IMG/VR virus record: IMGVR_UViG_3300032053_000565
Span: 1 to 22,656 of that record
Direction: 5' to 3' (one strand)
Source: a virus
Length of the DNA stretch: 22,656 nucleotides
Part shown: positions 1-7,668 of the stretch, one piece after another
Layout: the number at the start of each line of letters is the position of its first letter
Position numbering within the stretch: position 1 is the stretch's first letter
Position numbers and translations under genes: made by a program
The notes under the pieces: model-generated
Told to the model about the DNA's origin: nothing
The model's input: the letters and a program-made list of their open reading frames with translations, nothing else
Database searches by the model: none

Positions 1-1687
1 ATGAGTTGTCATCTGTAATATTTAAGATTACAGCATTTGCTGTAAGCATAAGTCCAACAACTGAACTGGCATGTTCAAGAGCATATCTTGTAACCTTTAC
101 AGGATCAATGATACCTCTCTCAACCAAGTCACCGTACTCTGCCTTAGCAGCATCATACCCGAATCTAGCTTCAGTTGTCTTCTCTCTGTTAGATAGTTTG
201 TCCATGACAACGTCTGCACTCTTGCCTGTGTTATCAACGATCGTTCTCAAGGGTTGCTTGCAAGCCTCAAGAACAACCTGAATACCAGCCCACTCATCTT
301 CTGTGAGACTTAGGGTAGCATCGTCAGCATTGAGTTCGTCTTGGACATCAAGAGCAGCATAGAAGAGAGCACAACCTCCACCCGCGACAATGCCTTCTTG
401 GGCAGCTGCAAGTGTAGCATTTAGAGCATCTTCTACTCTGTCTTTCTTCTCTAGAATCTCTACCTCTGTAGAGCCACCAACCTTGACGATAGCAACGCCA
501 CCAGCTAGTTTGGCTAGGCGCTTACGATAGTGGTTGACTCTAAGGTCATCCATTGTTGTGTCGGTTGCTAGACTGGTTCTGAGAGAAGCAACACGTTCTT
601 CAATTCTTTGTTTGGTTTTAGGGTTTGATGAATCACCAATGATGGTAGCATTCATACGACTGACGATAACCTTCTTGCAGCTGCCAAGCTGTTCCACTGT
701 GACCTTGTTCAAGGCAATAGAAGAAGAGGCATCAATTACTTGGCCGTTTGTCACAGCAGCAATGTCGGAGAGAACGTTTGACTGGTTTTCCCCATAAGAT
801 GGAGCTTTGATAACGCAGGAAGAGAGGTTCCCCTTGAACTTGTTCACAATCAAGGTGTGAAGAGCTTCTCCATCAACCTCTTCAGCTACGATAAGCAATG
901 GTCTCTGACTCTTGGCTACAGTTTCTAGAAGTCCTAGGATATCATTCAGGGCTGAGATCTTCTTATTTGTGAGAAGGATAAGTGGGTTATTTAATTCACA
1001 TGTTACCTTCTCTGGGTTGTTAACGAAGTAAGGTGATACATAGCCACCTTCAATCTGCATGCCTTCAACAACGTCAAGAGTTGTTTGAGTAGACTTTCCA
1101 GGTTCAATGGTGATGATACCATCTCTACCAACCTTTGAGATTGCTTCAGCTAAGAGTTCACCTATCTTACGATCTCCATTAGCTGAAATAGAACCTACAT
1201 TGATAATATCTTGTTCGTTACGAACAGGAATACAATTCTTCTTGAGAGTTTCAATCACTCTCTCGGTAGCAAAGTCCATACCTCTCTTAAGGTAAATGGA
1301 TGATCTACCTGTGGCAATCATCTTGATACCTTCCTTGAGAAGCGCATGCCCAAGTACTGTAGCTGTGGTAGTTCCATCTCCAGCAAGTTCGTTAGTCTTG
1401 GCAGCAACCTCTTTCATGAGTTCTGCACCCATGGATTGAAGTCTGTCCTTGAGGTTAATAGACCTTGCTACAGTAACACCGTCTTTGGTAATGGAAGGTG
1501 GTCCAATGTCATTGTCAATGATGACGTTGTGCCCACTAGGTCCCATTGTAGACCTTACAGCATCTGCTAGAATGGTTGCTCCCTTGAGAAGTTCCTGGTG
1601 TGCCTTGGATCCAAATACAACATCCTGGTGTGGACGTTGAAGGGCATTATTCACCATCGCCTGAGTTGCAGCTCTGTTTGTGTTCAT
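1..1687 (-). CDS. groEL: GroEL-type (group I) chaperonin, 3' end cut by window edge
   Basis: Encodes a 60 kDa chaperonin that refolds proteins in an ATP-driven double ring. 561 codons are visible, compared with 548 aa in E. coli GroEL, so only the extreme C-terminus is missing. The equatorial ATP site is intact: TKDGVTVA near residues 67-74 (its Asp matches E. coli Asp52), GDGTTTATV near 103-111 (its Asp matches Asp87), and VEDALNAT with the Asp398 equivalent just before EGIVAGGG. The apical domain keeps GGYVSPYF and the hydrophobic ILGLLETV helix used to bind substrate and GroES. The ATG at 1687 lies 2 bases after the stop of the preceding gene and has CAGGT in front. It adds about 17 residues relative to E. 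coli; a Met at codon 11 is an alternative start. It is the last visible gene of the minus-strand operon. Phage GroELs are known from the EL and OBP jumbo phages. No GroES is seen here. Confidence 0.96.
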   Translation of the reverse strand, partial: MNTNRAATQAMVNNALQRPHQDVVFGSKAHQELLKGATILADAVRSTMGPSGHNVIIDNDIGPPSITKDGVTVARSINLKDRLQSMGAELMKEVAAKTNELAGDGTTTATVLGHALLKEGIKMIATGRSSIYLKRGMDFATERVIETLKKNCIPVRNEQDIINVGSISANGDRKIGELLAEAISKVGRDGIITIEPGKSTQTTLDVVEGMQIEGGYVSPYFVNNPEKVTCELNNPLILLTNKKISALNDILGLLETVAKSQRPLLIVAEEVDGEALHTLIVNKFKGNLSSCVIKAPSYGENQSNVLSDIAAVTNGQVIDASSSIALNKVTVEQLGSCKKVIVSRMNATIIGDSSNPKTKQRIEERVASLRTSLATDTTMDDLRVNHYRKRLAKLAGGVAIVKVGGSTEVEILEKKDRVEDALNATLAAAQEGIVAGGGCALFYAALDVQDELNADDATLSLTEDEWAGIQVVLEACKQPLRTIVDNTGKSADVVMDKLSNREKTTEARFGYDAAKAEYGDLVERGIIDPVKVTRYALEHASSVVGLMLTANAVILNITDDNS

Positions 1688-1688
1688 G

Positions 1689-2258
1689 TTACCTGTTTAC
1701 GATTGTGCCGTCAGGCATGACAATTGCGTCATCTGTTCCCAACATTTCTTCATCTGGTATAACCATGTTGCGAAGTTGTTCATGTTGGCTTATGGGTCTA
1801 GGTTGAGGACCACCCTGAAGCATCAAGGGATGATTCTGTTGCTGAAGTATCTGTACTGATTGTACAGGCATACCACTCTCAACAGCGTTCATCAACTGCT
1901 CCGGGTCTAACTTCTGGCTAGGTTGTCCTGGAAGGGAACCCATTTGCCCCTGATTGCCATACCAGTTATTGACCTTGTCTTGAGTTGAGTTAATCAAGTT
2001 ACTGACAAAGTCTTGCAGGTTCTTAGTCAAGAGAGTTCTGATGTCATCCAAGTTGGTGTACAGCTCTCCATCAATTCGGTTCAAGTCAACGATCTGACTC
2101 TTGTCAGGTGGACCAACCTTTACTCTGTAGCTAACAGTGTTCCCATCTAGTGTTTCCGTAATGTTACGACCAGCAATGATCGCGGGAACAACAGATTGGG
2201 TTTTGTTAGACAAAATATAGATGATCTGCCCTATTCGCAGTGGCTGTTGTTCGGTCAT
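1689..2258 (-). CDS. Unknown protein directly upstream of groEL
   Basis: About 189 aa from the ATG at 2258, which has an AAGTGAG Shine-Dalgarno-like stretch 10 bases upstream. A GTG at 2273 would add five residues. No family was recognised. The N-terminal 90 residues look like a compact beta-rich domain (QPLRIGQIIYILSNKTQSVV, then VKVGPPDKSQIVDL), followed by a helical segment LLTKNLQDFVSNLINS. The C-terminal half is rich in Gln, Pro and Met with little predicted structure. The stop is almost adjacent to the groEL start, so the two are probably co-translated. A virion or assembly role is possible from context only. Confidence 0.8.
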   Translation of the reverse strand: MTEQQPLRIGQIIYILSNKTQSVVPAIIAGRNITETLDGNTVSYRVKVGPPDKSQIVDLNRIDGELYTNLDDIRTLLTKNLQDFVSNLINSTQDKVNNWYGNQGQMGSLPGQPSQKLDPEQLMNAVESGMPVQSVQILQQQNHPLMLQGGPQPRPISQHEQLRNMVIPDEEMLGTDDAIVMPDGTIVNR

Positions 2259-2296
2259 AGAAGGGTTGCTCACTTAGGGTGTCAATAACCTTACGA

Positions 2297-2497
2297 TTAT
2301 TGTCCTCCGGGATTGTTCAACAGTTTCATATAGTCTTCAGTCAAGACTAGAATCAGGTCCTGGTTCCCGGTTTTTCTCTCATATGGAGTAAGGTCAATGT
2401 TCACTAGCTGTTCCTTGAGCTTGACATCATTCTCATGACCGCCATAGTTCTGGAACACATAAATCAACTTCTGAATAACGCTAAAATGTAACTTCAT
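2297..2497 (-). CDS. Small unknown protein (66 aa)
   Basis: A 66-aa product of unrecognised family in the minus-strand operon. It begins MKLHFSVIQKLIYVFQ and is otherwise hydrophilic; the first 16 residues could form an amphipathic helix, but there is no convincing transmembrane segment. Its ATG follows the TAG of the upstream gene by two bases, which supports translation as part of the operon. No function is assigned. Confidence 0.72.
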   Translation of the reverse strand: MKLHFSVIQKLIYVFQNYGGHENDVKLKEQLVNIDLTPYERKTGNQDLILVLTEDYMKLLNNPGGQ

Positions 2498-2499
2498 AT

Positions 2500-2895
2500 C
2501 TATTTGCCTTCTTTCTGCCTCTTGAGCAGTTCTTCCTTTATCTTGTCAACGTTGTCCTGCACTTTGTCTAAAATAGCCTGACCACTAGCTTCAGCTTTCT
2601 TTAGTGGTTGCATGCCAAGAGCTGTGCGAACAATATCGTTGAGATTCGGAGGAAGTTTTTCTTTCAAGACTTCCATGTCCACATACTTGTGCATCAAGAC
2701 ATCTAGAATCTCTTGTGGATTGCCCTTTTCGTCTGGTTCGGTTTCGCCAGTTTCCTTGTGTTCTTCAATGAACAACACAGGAGGCATTGACTTGTTCTTC
2801 TTTACCAGGATAAACGGAAATGGACTTGGTCTCTCTCCGGGTCTTGGTTCTTCGTATAGAAGTTCTGGAACTTCGTATTTTTCTTGTTGAGCCAT
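2500..2895 (-). CDS. Unknown charged protein (131 aa)
   Basis: A 131-aa protein with a proline- and glutamate-rich N-terminus (LLYEEPRPGERPSPFPFILV), a central region, and a strongly charged C-terminal helix (about residues 103-131, ILDKVQDNVDKIKEELLKRQ) likely to form a coiled coil. The start codon overlaps the stop of the upstream portal-like gene by one base (TAATG), a typical translational coupling arrangement. The family was not recognised. Operon position suggests a partner of the portal-like fragment or of another structural protein, but that is inference. Confidence 0.78.
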   Translation of the reverse strand: MAQQEKYEVPELLYEEPRPGERPSPFPFILVKKNKSMPPVLFIEEHKETGETEPDEKGNPQEILDVLMHKYVDMEVLKEKLPPNLNDIVRTALGMQPLKKAEASGQAILDKVQDNVDKIKEELLKRQKEGK

Positions 2896-3275
2896 TATAA
2901 CGTTACCTCTACTTGGTGTAGTTCAATGCGGGTAGCGCTAATCTCTTGTGGTTCACGACCAACAAAGAATTGCTTTATTCTCTGCCAGAGATTAGGATAT
3001 CCAGGTATTACACCCTTGACTGGAATGAAAAAATCTTCCCATAGTCCAACAGACTTGGCATTCTCAACGAAATTGTTCTTATTGTTAGTTTCAGGTGTCA
3101 AAGATTCTTTTACCTTAGCCATGTACATTGGAATGTCTTTTGGCGGTACCAGTGACACGTCAATATAGAATACACGATTGACAATCGTTGACTTGACAGG
3201 TTCTTGTTTCGGAGGCATCTTGAACGAATCAAAGTTACGTTGCGGGCGTCTTAGAGGAGGATCACCAGTAGGCAT
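2895..3275 (-). CDS. Portal-derived small protein (gp20 segment paralogue)
   Basis: A 126-aa protein whose residues about 34-88 align with residues about 248-305 of the portal protein encoded at 5618 on the other strand. Both contain RVFYIDV, then V-x-P-x-D-(I/V)-P-x-YM-x-x-VK-x-SL, and end in ED-(F/Y)-FIP-x-(K/R)-G. By eye this is about 23 identities in some 55 positions. The RRVFYIDV block is a hallmark of T4 gp20-type portals. The flanks differ from the portal: a Pro-rich N-terminus (residues 1-30) and a C-terminal tail without portal similarity. The gene overlaps both neighbours by one base (TAATG), so it looks like a maintained gene rather than debris. Its role is unknown; an interaction with the portal ring or an assembly function can only be guessed. 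Confidence 0.82.
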   Translation of the reverse strand: MPTGDPPLRRPQRNFDSFKMPPKQEPVKSTIVNRVFYIDVSLVPPKDIPMYMAKVKESLTPETNNKNNFVENAKSVGLWEDFFIPVKGVIPGYPNLWQRIKQFFVGREPQEISATRIELHQVEVTL

Positions 3276-3541
3276 TAGAGCTTCTCCAAAACCTCAACGA
3301 AGGTGTCAAAGGTATCCTTGTGTCCAACTTTTTCTCTGACTTCAACAACTCTCATAGCAGCTTTGAGAGTCTTGACATCAAGCTTCGGACCAAACTCTTC
3401 AACAAGTTGCTTCTTGTCGTCGTTCAGTAACTTGATTTCATTTTCAATGACTCTGAGTCTCTTAACGAACTCTTCAACAATGGGTTGAAGCTCGGTAATG
3501 GAAGATGGTTGTTCGTCTGCTAGTGTTTCTTTGTGTATCAT
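3275..3541 (-). CDS. GapR/DUF2312-like small DNA-binding protein candidate
   Basis: An 88-aa protein resembling the GapR (DUF2312, formerly UPF0335) family. A coiled-coil helix (FVKRLRVIENEIKLLNDDKK, about residues 24-43) is followed by EFGPKLDVKTLKAAMRVVEV, which matches the family pattern of E, a few residues, G-x-D-x-K-x-L-(R/K) and a basic helix. Bacterial GapR proteins of about 80-90 aa bind AT-rich or overtwisted DNA as dimers or tetramers. The length fits. The assignment rests on pattern recall only; a generic coiled-coil structural protein is the alternative. The ATG at 3541 follows a stem-loop that contains part of its AGAGG ribosome-binding region. Confidence 0.6.
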   Translation of the reverse strand: MIHKETLADEQPSSITELQPIVEEFVKRLRVIENEIKLLNDDKKQLVEEFGPKLDVKTLKAAMRVVEVREKVGHKDTFDTFVEVLEKL

Positions 3542-3551
3542 GCGTGTAAAC

Positions 3552-3584
3552 CTCTATTATAGGATTGTGACCTATAGAATAGAG
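3552..3584 (-). promoter_or_regulatory. Intercistronic stem-loop before the GapR-like gene
   Basis: On the plus strand CTCTATTATAGG and CCTATA-GA-ATAGAG form a 12-bp stem with a 2-base bulge and a 7-base loop. It sits in the 70-base gap between two minus-strand genes. In the minus-strand transcript its 3' arm includes the AGAG of the AGAGG ribosome-binding region, 10 bases before the ATG. There is no T-tract after it on the minus strand, so an RNA-processing or translation-control role is likelier than termination. Confidence 0.45.
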
Positions 3585-3610
3585 ATTTTATGAAAGGGAT
3601 GTATAGAAGA

Positions 3611-4606
3611 CTATTTCAGCGCTTGAATTTGCTTTAGGGCGTTCTGGATGTAAGGTTTCATGTTTGGATCCTTACCGGCTTCAGCGTTCAACTTGCCAAT
3701 GTAGAACTCTTTGTACTTCTGCTTCAGCTGTGGCAAGAGATTAGCCTTGACAGCTGCATCTTGTTGAGGTGGAAGCTTGCCCTGTTTCTCGTTTGCTTGC
3801 ACGACTTGAGTTATCTTACCAACAGCTTGCGGAAGTAACTGTTGAAGGGTGTTGTAGTCCTTCGCAGCCATGATCTTCCTGACACGATCAACCATCAGTT
3901 CCATTGCGTCTGCTCTGCCTTGCTTCACAACAGGATTATTGTCAATCATCTGTTGAACCTTCTTGTCTTTCAACAAGTTTCCAACAGCCTGAACTAGTCT
4001 TGGATCAACACCCTCGTGCAAGTGTTCACCATTCTGCATACCTTGAAGAGCAACATGAAACTGAGATGCTGCATCCTTTACAGCTTGATAGCCGTTGGTA
4101 AGGTCATCTAGAATTGACAACACAATCTCAGGAGACTTGGCTAGGAGTTTTGCTCCCAAGAACAGTCCAGGTTCAAACACAAAGGCTAGACCAAAGGCGT
4201 CGTTGCTTGTGATGGCTTCCCAGTTACGTCCCAGTACTTCCTTGTACTTCTCTTCTATACCATGAACCTTTTCAGCTTCATCTTCTCTGAATTTTTCATA
4301 GTCATAGTCTAGAAATGGCACAAAGAGTGTTGGTAAGCCATAGAGAATACCCTTGACAACTGTCGCAGCTTGTGCACTAAGTTTCTCAACACCATAGGCA
4401 ATAGTTTGTCCTACATCAGTGAAAGGACGAATGAAGGTATTATAGAGATCATTACCTCCACCATGTCCGGTTTCACCACCGCCCCCACCTCCACCATACT
4501 GACTTACGTCAAAACCATAGTCGCTTTCGCTGTCTTCTCGGAGCGTGTCCTTGACTACGGCTTCAATATATTCCCTTAGAAGCTTATTAGACTTATTGTC
4601 TGGCAT
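3611..4606 (-). CDS. Probable virion protein with capsid-targeting-like N-terminus
   Basis: 331 aa from the ATG at 4606; an ATG at 4630 would add eight residues. The chosen start puts NKLLREYIEAVVKDTLRE at residues 7-24, an amphipathic helix ending in L-R-E before DSE. This resembles the leaders of other genes in this window and the T4 capsid-targeting segment cut by gp21 after (L/I)-x-E. A polyglycine stretch follows (about residues 38-52), then a moderately hydrophobic region (IAYGVEKLSAQAATVVKGIL, later LAFVFEPGLFLGAKLLA), and a helical Lys/Gln-rich C-terminal half. No enzyme motif was recognised. It is probably a structural or injected protein and overlaps the upstream gene by about 14 bases. 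Confidence 0.75.
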   Translation of the reverse strand: MPDNKSNKLLREYIEAVVKDTLREDSESDYGFDVSQYGGGGGGGETGHGGGNDLYNTFIRPFTDVGQTIAYGVEKLSAQAATVVKGILYGLPTLFVPFLDYDYEKFREDEAEKVHGIEEKYKEVLGRNWEAITSNDAFGLAFVFEPGLFLGAKLLAKSPEIVLSILDDLTNGYQAVKDAASQFHVALQGMQNGEHLHEGVDPRLVQAVGNLLKDKKVQQMIDNNPVVKQGRADAMELMVDRVRKIMAAKDYNTLQQLLPQAVGKITQVVQANEKQGKLPPQQDAAVKANLLPQLKQKYKEFYIGKLNAEAGKDPNMKPYIQNALKQIQALK

Positions 4607-4928
4607 AGTTGTTCTTTCTTCTCTCTGCATTGATAGCTACCAAAGCCCATCCCTTTTTCTTGTGAACCCAATCGGTGTCGTGAAGCTTGTCTGGGTCTAT
4701 CACCAGTTCAATACCCGTGACTGACTTCCAGTATGCTATCACAGATTCGTCAAAAGCATTTGGGGTTTGTTTCTTAGTACAGGGATGTCTTGCTGAGAAC
4801 AGTTTCCTGTCCTCCTTTGCAAAGGAATTAATCAATTCCTTCTTGACACGTAACCAGTCGGTAGTGGTATCACCAACATAACTTATTACAGTATCAATGC
4901 GTTCTTTGAGGTTAACTGGGATTTCCAT
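4593..4928 (-). CDS. Unknown protein (111 aa), first gene of the minus-strand operon
   Basis: 111 aa from the ATG at 4928, preceded by AGGA nine bases upstream. A GTG at 4958 is possible but has no ribosome-binding site. The family was not recognised. The product is charged, with Trp-containing segments (TTTDWLRVKKELINSF, ESVIAYWKSVTGIELVIDPD, TDWVHKKKGWALVAINAERR) suggesting a small soluble alpha/beta domain. Its 3' end overlaps the start of the next gene. It is the promoter-proximal gene of the minus-strand operon, facing the divergent region at about 4929-5024. Confidence 0.72.
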   Translation of the reverse strand: MEIPVNLKERIDTVISYVGDTTTDWLRVKKELINSFAKEDRKLFSARHPCTKKQTPNAFDESVIAYWKSVTGIELVIDPDKLHDTDWVHKKKGWALVAINAERRKNNYARQ

Positions 4929-5024
4929 AACAGATATTCCTGTAGTGATCTGAACCACTGTCTATAGACCATAATTAGGGTGTGGAAGATTACCAAATAG
5001 AGGGAAGAGGATAGACAGCAATAT
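4929..5024. promoter_or_regulatory. Divergent intergenic region with a 10-bp palindrome
   Basis: This 96-base gap separates the minus-strand operon from the plus-strand structural genes and must hold promoters for both directions. It contains a perfect 10-bp palindrome GTCTATAGAC (4960-4969), immediately followed by CATAATTA (4970-4977). The latter octamer recurs in the gap before the gene at 9733. No canonical T4 late promoter (TATAAATA) or clear sigma70 pair was found. A purine-rich AGGGAAGAGG (5001-5010) lies 14 bases before the plus-strand ATG. Confidence 0.4.
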
Positions 5025-5579
5025 ATGGCTAAGATAGGTTATATCCCAGGTGGCTTCAAACCATTCACAAAAGGTCACTACTTTTTGGTTGAAAAGGCTT
5101 CTCACGAGTGTGACAAAGTCTTTCTTCTTGTTGGTCAGGGTGACCGTATACGCCCTGGTGAACATCCTATTCCCGGTTCTGCGATGCAGGTTGTCTGGAA
5201 TAAGTTCTTGATACCCATCATGCCAGGGAACGTAGAAGTGTCGTTCGCTCCTTCACCTATTAGAGTTGCCTATGAGAAGCTCGGAGCAGCTGACAAGGAC
5301 CCGACAGATAAAAACATCCACATAGTATATGGTGATAATAAGGATTTGGCGGATAACTTCAAAAAAGAAAAACTGGATAAATACATGCCAAACCTCGTCA
5401 AGCAGAAAAGACTTGTACTCAAACCAGTTGAAAGATCCAGCAGCGTGAACATTTCTGGTACAATGATGCGAAAGTATCTACAACTGGGATTGAAGGATGA
5501 ATTCATTCAAGGTCTTCCTGATCCTGTTCAAGCAAAGGGAGAGGCTATCTGGAAACTTCTTGGCGGTCAAGAAGCTTAA
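5025..5579 (+). CDS. Nucleotidyltransferase (cytidylyl/adenylyltransferase fold)
   Basis: A 184-aa protein of the nucleotidyltransferase alpha/beta phosphodiesterase superfamily, which joins a nucleotide to a phosphorylated substrate with release of pyrophosphate. The HIGH-like motif is at residues 9-18 (GGFKPFTKGH), followed by the helix YFLVEKA. The C-terminal nucleotide-binding motif is VNISGTMMRKYL (about 141-152), equivalent to the ISSTxIR motif. A middle strand (NIHIVYGDNKDL) fits the Rossmann-like fold. Size and motifs resemble NMN adenylyltransferase and pantetheine-phosphate adenylyltransferase relatives; the substrate cannot be told from sequence. It lies 38 bases before the portal gene and is probably co-transcribed with it. 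It may serve NAD or cofactor supply, or modify a head component. Confidence 0.87.
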   Translation: MAKIGYIPGGFKPFTKGHYFLVEKASHECDKVFLLVGQGDRIRPGEHPIPGSAMQVVWNKFLIPIMPGNVEVSFAPSPIRVAYEKLGAADKDPTDKNIHIVYGDNKDLADNFKKEKLDKYMPNLVKQKRLVLKPVERSSSVNISGTMMRKYLQLGLKDEFIQGLPDPVQAKGEAIWKLLGGQEA

Positions 5580-5617
5580 CGTAGCCATACAGTATCCCCA
5601 GAGGCAGTATCAACTCA

Positions 5618-7651
5618 ATGGCAAGTAACGAATCATTTTTCACAAGGCTTACACGAATCTTCCGTTCTGGACCATCTATCAGAAGGAAGATCAAGGGCTA
5701 CGACTATAACTCTTATTACGACAAGAGAGTTACTCAGAACAACCTTGGCTACAATGGTCCTCTACCATTCAAGAGAGAAGCTTCTCAGTTTTCTGTCATG
5801 GGTGCTTACGGCATTCTGAACCGTATGGCTCAGTACGCTGAGTACTCTGAGATGGAATACACTCCTATCATTGCCAAGGCACTTGACATCTATGCAGATG
5901 AGTCTTTCTCTGGTGATGAAAACGGACAGTGCTTTCACATCTCCAGTGACAATCCAGATATCAAGAAGAAGCTGGAAGAGCTTTTCTACGACACAATCAA
6001 CATTGAATTCAACGGAAGAACCTATGTAAGAAATCTTTGCAAGTATGGAGACTTCTTTCTCTATAACGAAGTAGCTCCCGACATCGGTGTTATTAACGTT
6101 CAGCCAATTGCTGTTAACGAGCTTGAACGCGAAGAAGGATTTGATCCAGAAGATCCATATGCTGTCAGATTCAAGTGGCTTACCAGAGGACAGAAGTATC
6201 TAGAGAACTGGCAAGTTACTCACATGAGAATTCTTGGCAACGACTTGTTCTTGCCATATGGAACTTCTCTCCTGGAATCTTCAAGACGTATCTGGAGACA
6301 GTATGTCATGATGGTAGACGCCATGTTGGTCTATCGTCTTGTTAGATCTCCTGAACGTAGAGTTTTCTATATTGACGTTGGAACTGTAGCTCCGAATGAC
6401 GTTCCAAACTACATGGAAGCTGTAAAGGCTTCTCTTAGGTCTCAGACAGCTGTTGACAAGCTAACCGGTAGACAAGACTACAGATATAACCCCGTAGCTG
6501 TGGATGAAGACTATTTCATCCCTATGCGTGGACCCAACACAGCCACCAAGATTGACACGCTTGCCGGTGGACAGCATGTTACAGCAACAGAAGATATTGA
6601 ACTGATTCAATCTCAGTTGTTCGCAGCTCTCGGTGTTCCAAAGGCTTACTTGGGCTATGACGAATCTCTAAGTTCCAAGGCTACTCTAGCCCAGGAAGAC
6701 ATTCGTTTCTCTAGAAGTATCAACATCATTCAAAAGATCATCATTGCTGAGCTCAACAAACTAGCAATGCTTCACCTCTATGCCTGTGGTTGGGACGGTG
6801 AAGATCTCAATGACTTTGAACTAAGGCTTTCCAATCCATCTACAGTTGCTCTACAGCAGAAGCTTGACATCTGGTCAACCAAGTTTGACATTGTTAGCAC
6901 CATCATGGGTCTTGAAGAAAGACCTGTTGACATGGAATGGATTCAGAAGGAAATCTTACAGTTCAACGATGATCAGATTTCCAAGATCAAGTTTGGTCTT
7001 AAAGAAGACAAGAAGTTCAAAGCTGCACTTGAGCTTATCACAGAACCTGACAAGGACTACGAAGATGTTGTAGATCCCTTTGATCCTTCCAGCTATGAAC
7101 TTCCAGGTGGTAATCCTCCACTACCTGAAAGAGATGAAGGTGAAGGCGACAAAGCCAAGATCACTCCATATGACGGTCAACCAAAGGATGACAGCGTTAT
7201 CTCTAACTCCATTGGAGATGGACTTCCTATCAAGGCTTCAGCTGAAGCTACAAGAAACAGGAAGAACAGACTTAGAAGAAAGAGCGATGGAGCAATTGCT
7301 GCCAATGTTCCTAAGCTAGCCGACATGATGAACTCTAGAAAGAATCAATCACTGAGAGACGTGTATGACTCCGAGTTCCTAAAGAATCCCTTCAGAGAAA
7401 GTATTGAAAACGAAATTCGCAAGGGAGCTTCAACATCTTCATTGTCTAGAGAGATGAGATCCATCATTGAGAACTTCAAGGATGCCAGTGCTCCTATTCA
7501 CCCGACACTTGACATAGACCTTCTAAGAGAAAATGAAGCTGATCGGTCAGAAATCGTTGTTCCTCTCAAACGAGATGAAAACTCTGATGAATTGATTTCT
7601 GAGGCTGACCTACATGAACTTGGGGTTGAGTTAAAGGTACCTAAGCTTTAA
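5618..7651 (+). CDS. 20: Portal vertex protein (T4 gp20 type)
   Basis: A 677-aa portal protein forming the twelve-fold ring through which DNA enters and leaves the head, and which starts head assembly. Recognised from the T4 gp20 pattern: YTPIIAKALDIYADE (about 81-95), LPYGTSLLESSRRIWRQ (about 212-228), ALVYRL-type helix then SPERRVFYIDVG (244-255), EDYFIPMRG (297-305), TLAGGQ (314-319), and ALGVPKAYLGYDES followed by ATLAQEDIRFSRSI (337-369). T4 gp20 is 524 aa; the extra length is mostly a C-terminal extension (about 485-677) that is polar and basic in its middle. A LISE-A sequence near the C-terminus matches the gp21-type cleavage pattern, but its use is unproven. GAGG lies about 13 bases before the start. 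Confidence 0.95.
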   Translation: MASNESFFTRLTRIFRSGPSIRRKIKGYDYNSYYDKRVTQNNLGYNGPLPFKREASQFSVMGAYGILNRMAQYAEYSEMEYTPIIAKALDIYADESFSGDENGQCFHISSDNPDIKKKLEELFYDTINIEFNGRTYVRNLCKYGDFFLYNEVAPDIGVINVQPIAVNELEREEGFDPEDPYAVRFKWLTRGQKYLENWQVTHMRILGNDLFLPYGTSLLESSRRIWRQYVMMVDAMLVYRLVRSPERRVFYIDVGTVAPNDVPNYMEAVKASLRSQTAVDKLTGRQDYRYNPVAVDEDYFIPMRGPNTATKIDTLAGGQHVTATEDIELIQSQLFAALGVPKAYLGYDESLSSKATLAQEDIRFSRSINIIQKIIIAELNKLAMLHLYACGWDGEDLNDFELRLSNPSTVALQQKLDIWSTKFDIVSTIMGLEERPVDMEWIQKEILQFNDDQISKIKFGLKEDKKFKAALELITEPDKDYEDVVDPFDPSSYELPGGNPPLPERDEGEGDKAKITPYDGQPKDDSVISNSIGDGLPIKASAEATRNRKNRLRRKSDGAIAANVPKLADMMNSRKNQSLRDVYDSEFLKNPFRESIENEIRKGASTSSLSREMRSIIENFKDASAPIHPTLDIDLLRENEADRSEIVVPLKRDENSDELISEADLHELGVELKVPKL

Positions 7652-7668
7652 CCTTATAAGTCTCCTGT

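Noticed and set aside
2895-3275. Portal-like fragment as a decayed pseudogene or assembly error
   Set aside because: It has an intact frame, one-base overlaps with both neighbours and diverged flanks of its own. The similarity is at protein level while DNA has drifted, which fits a maintained gene.
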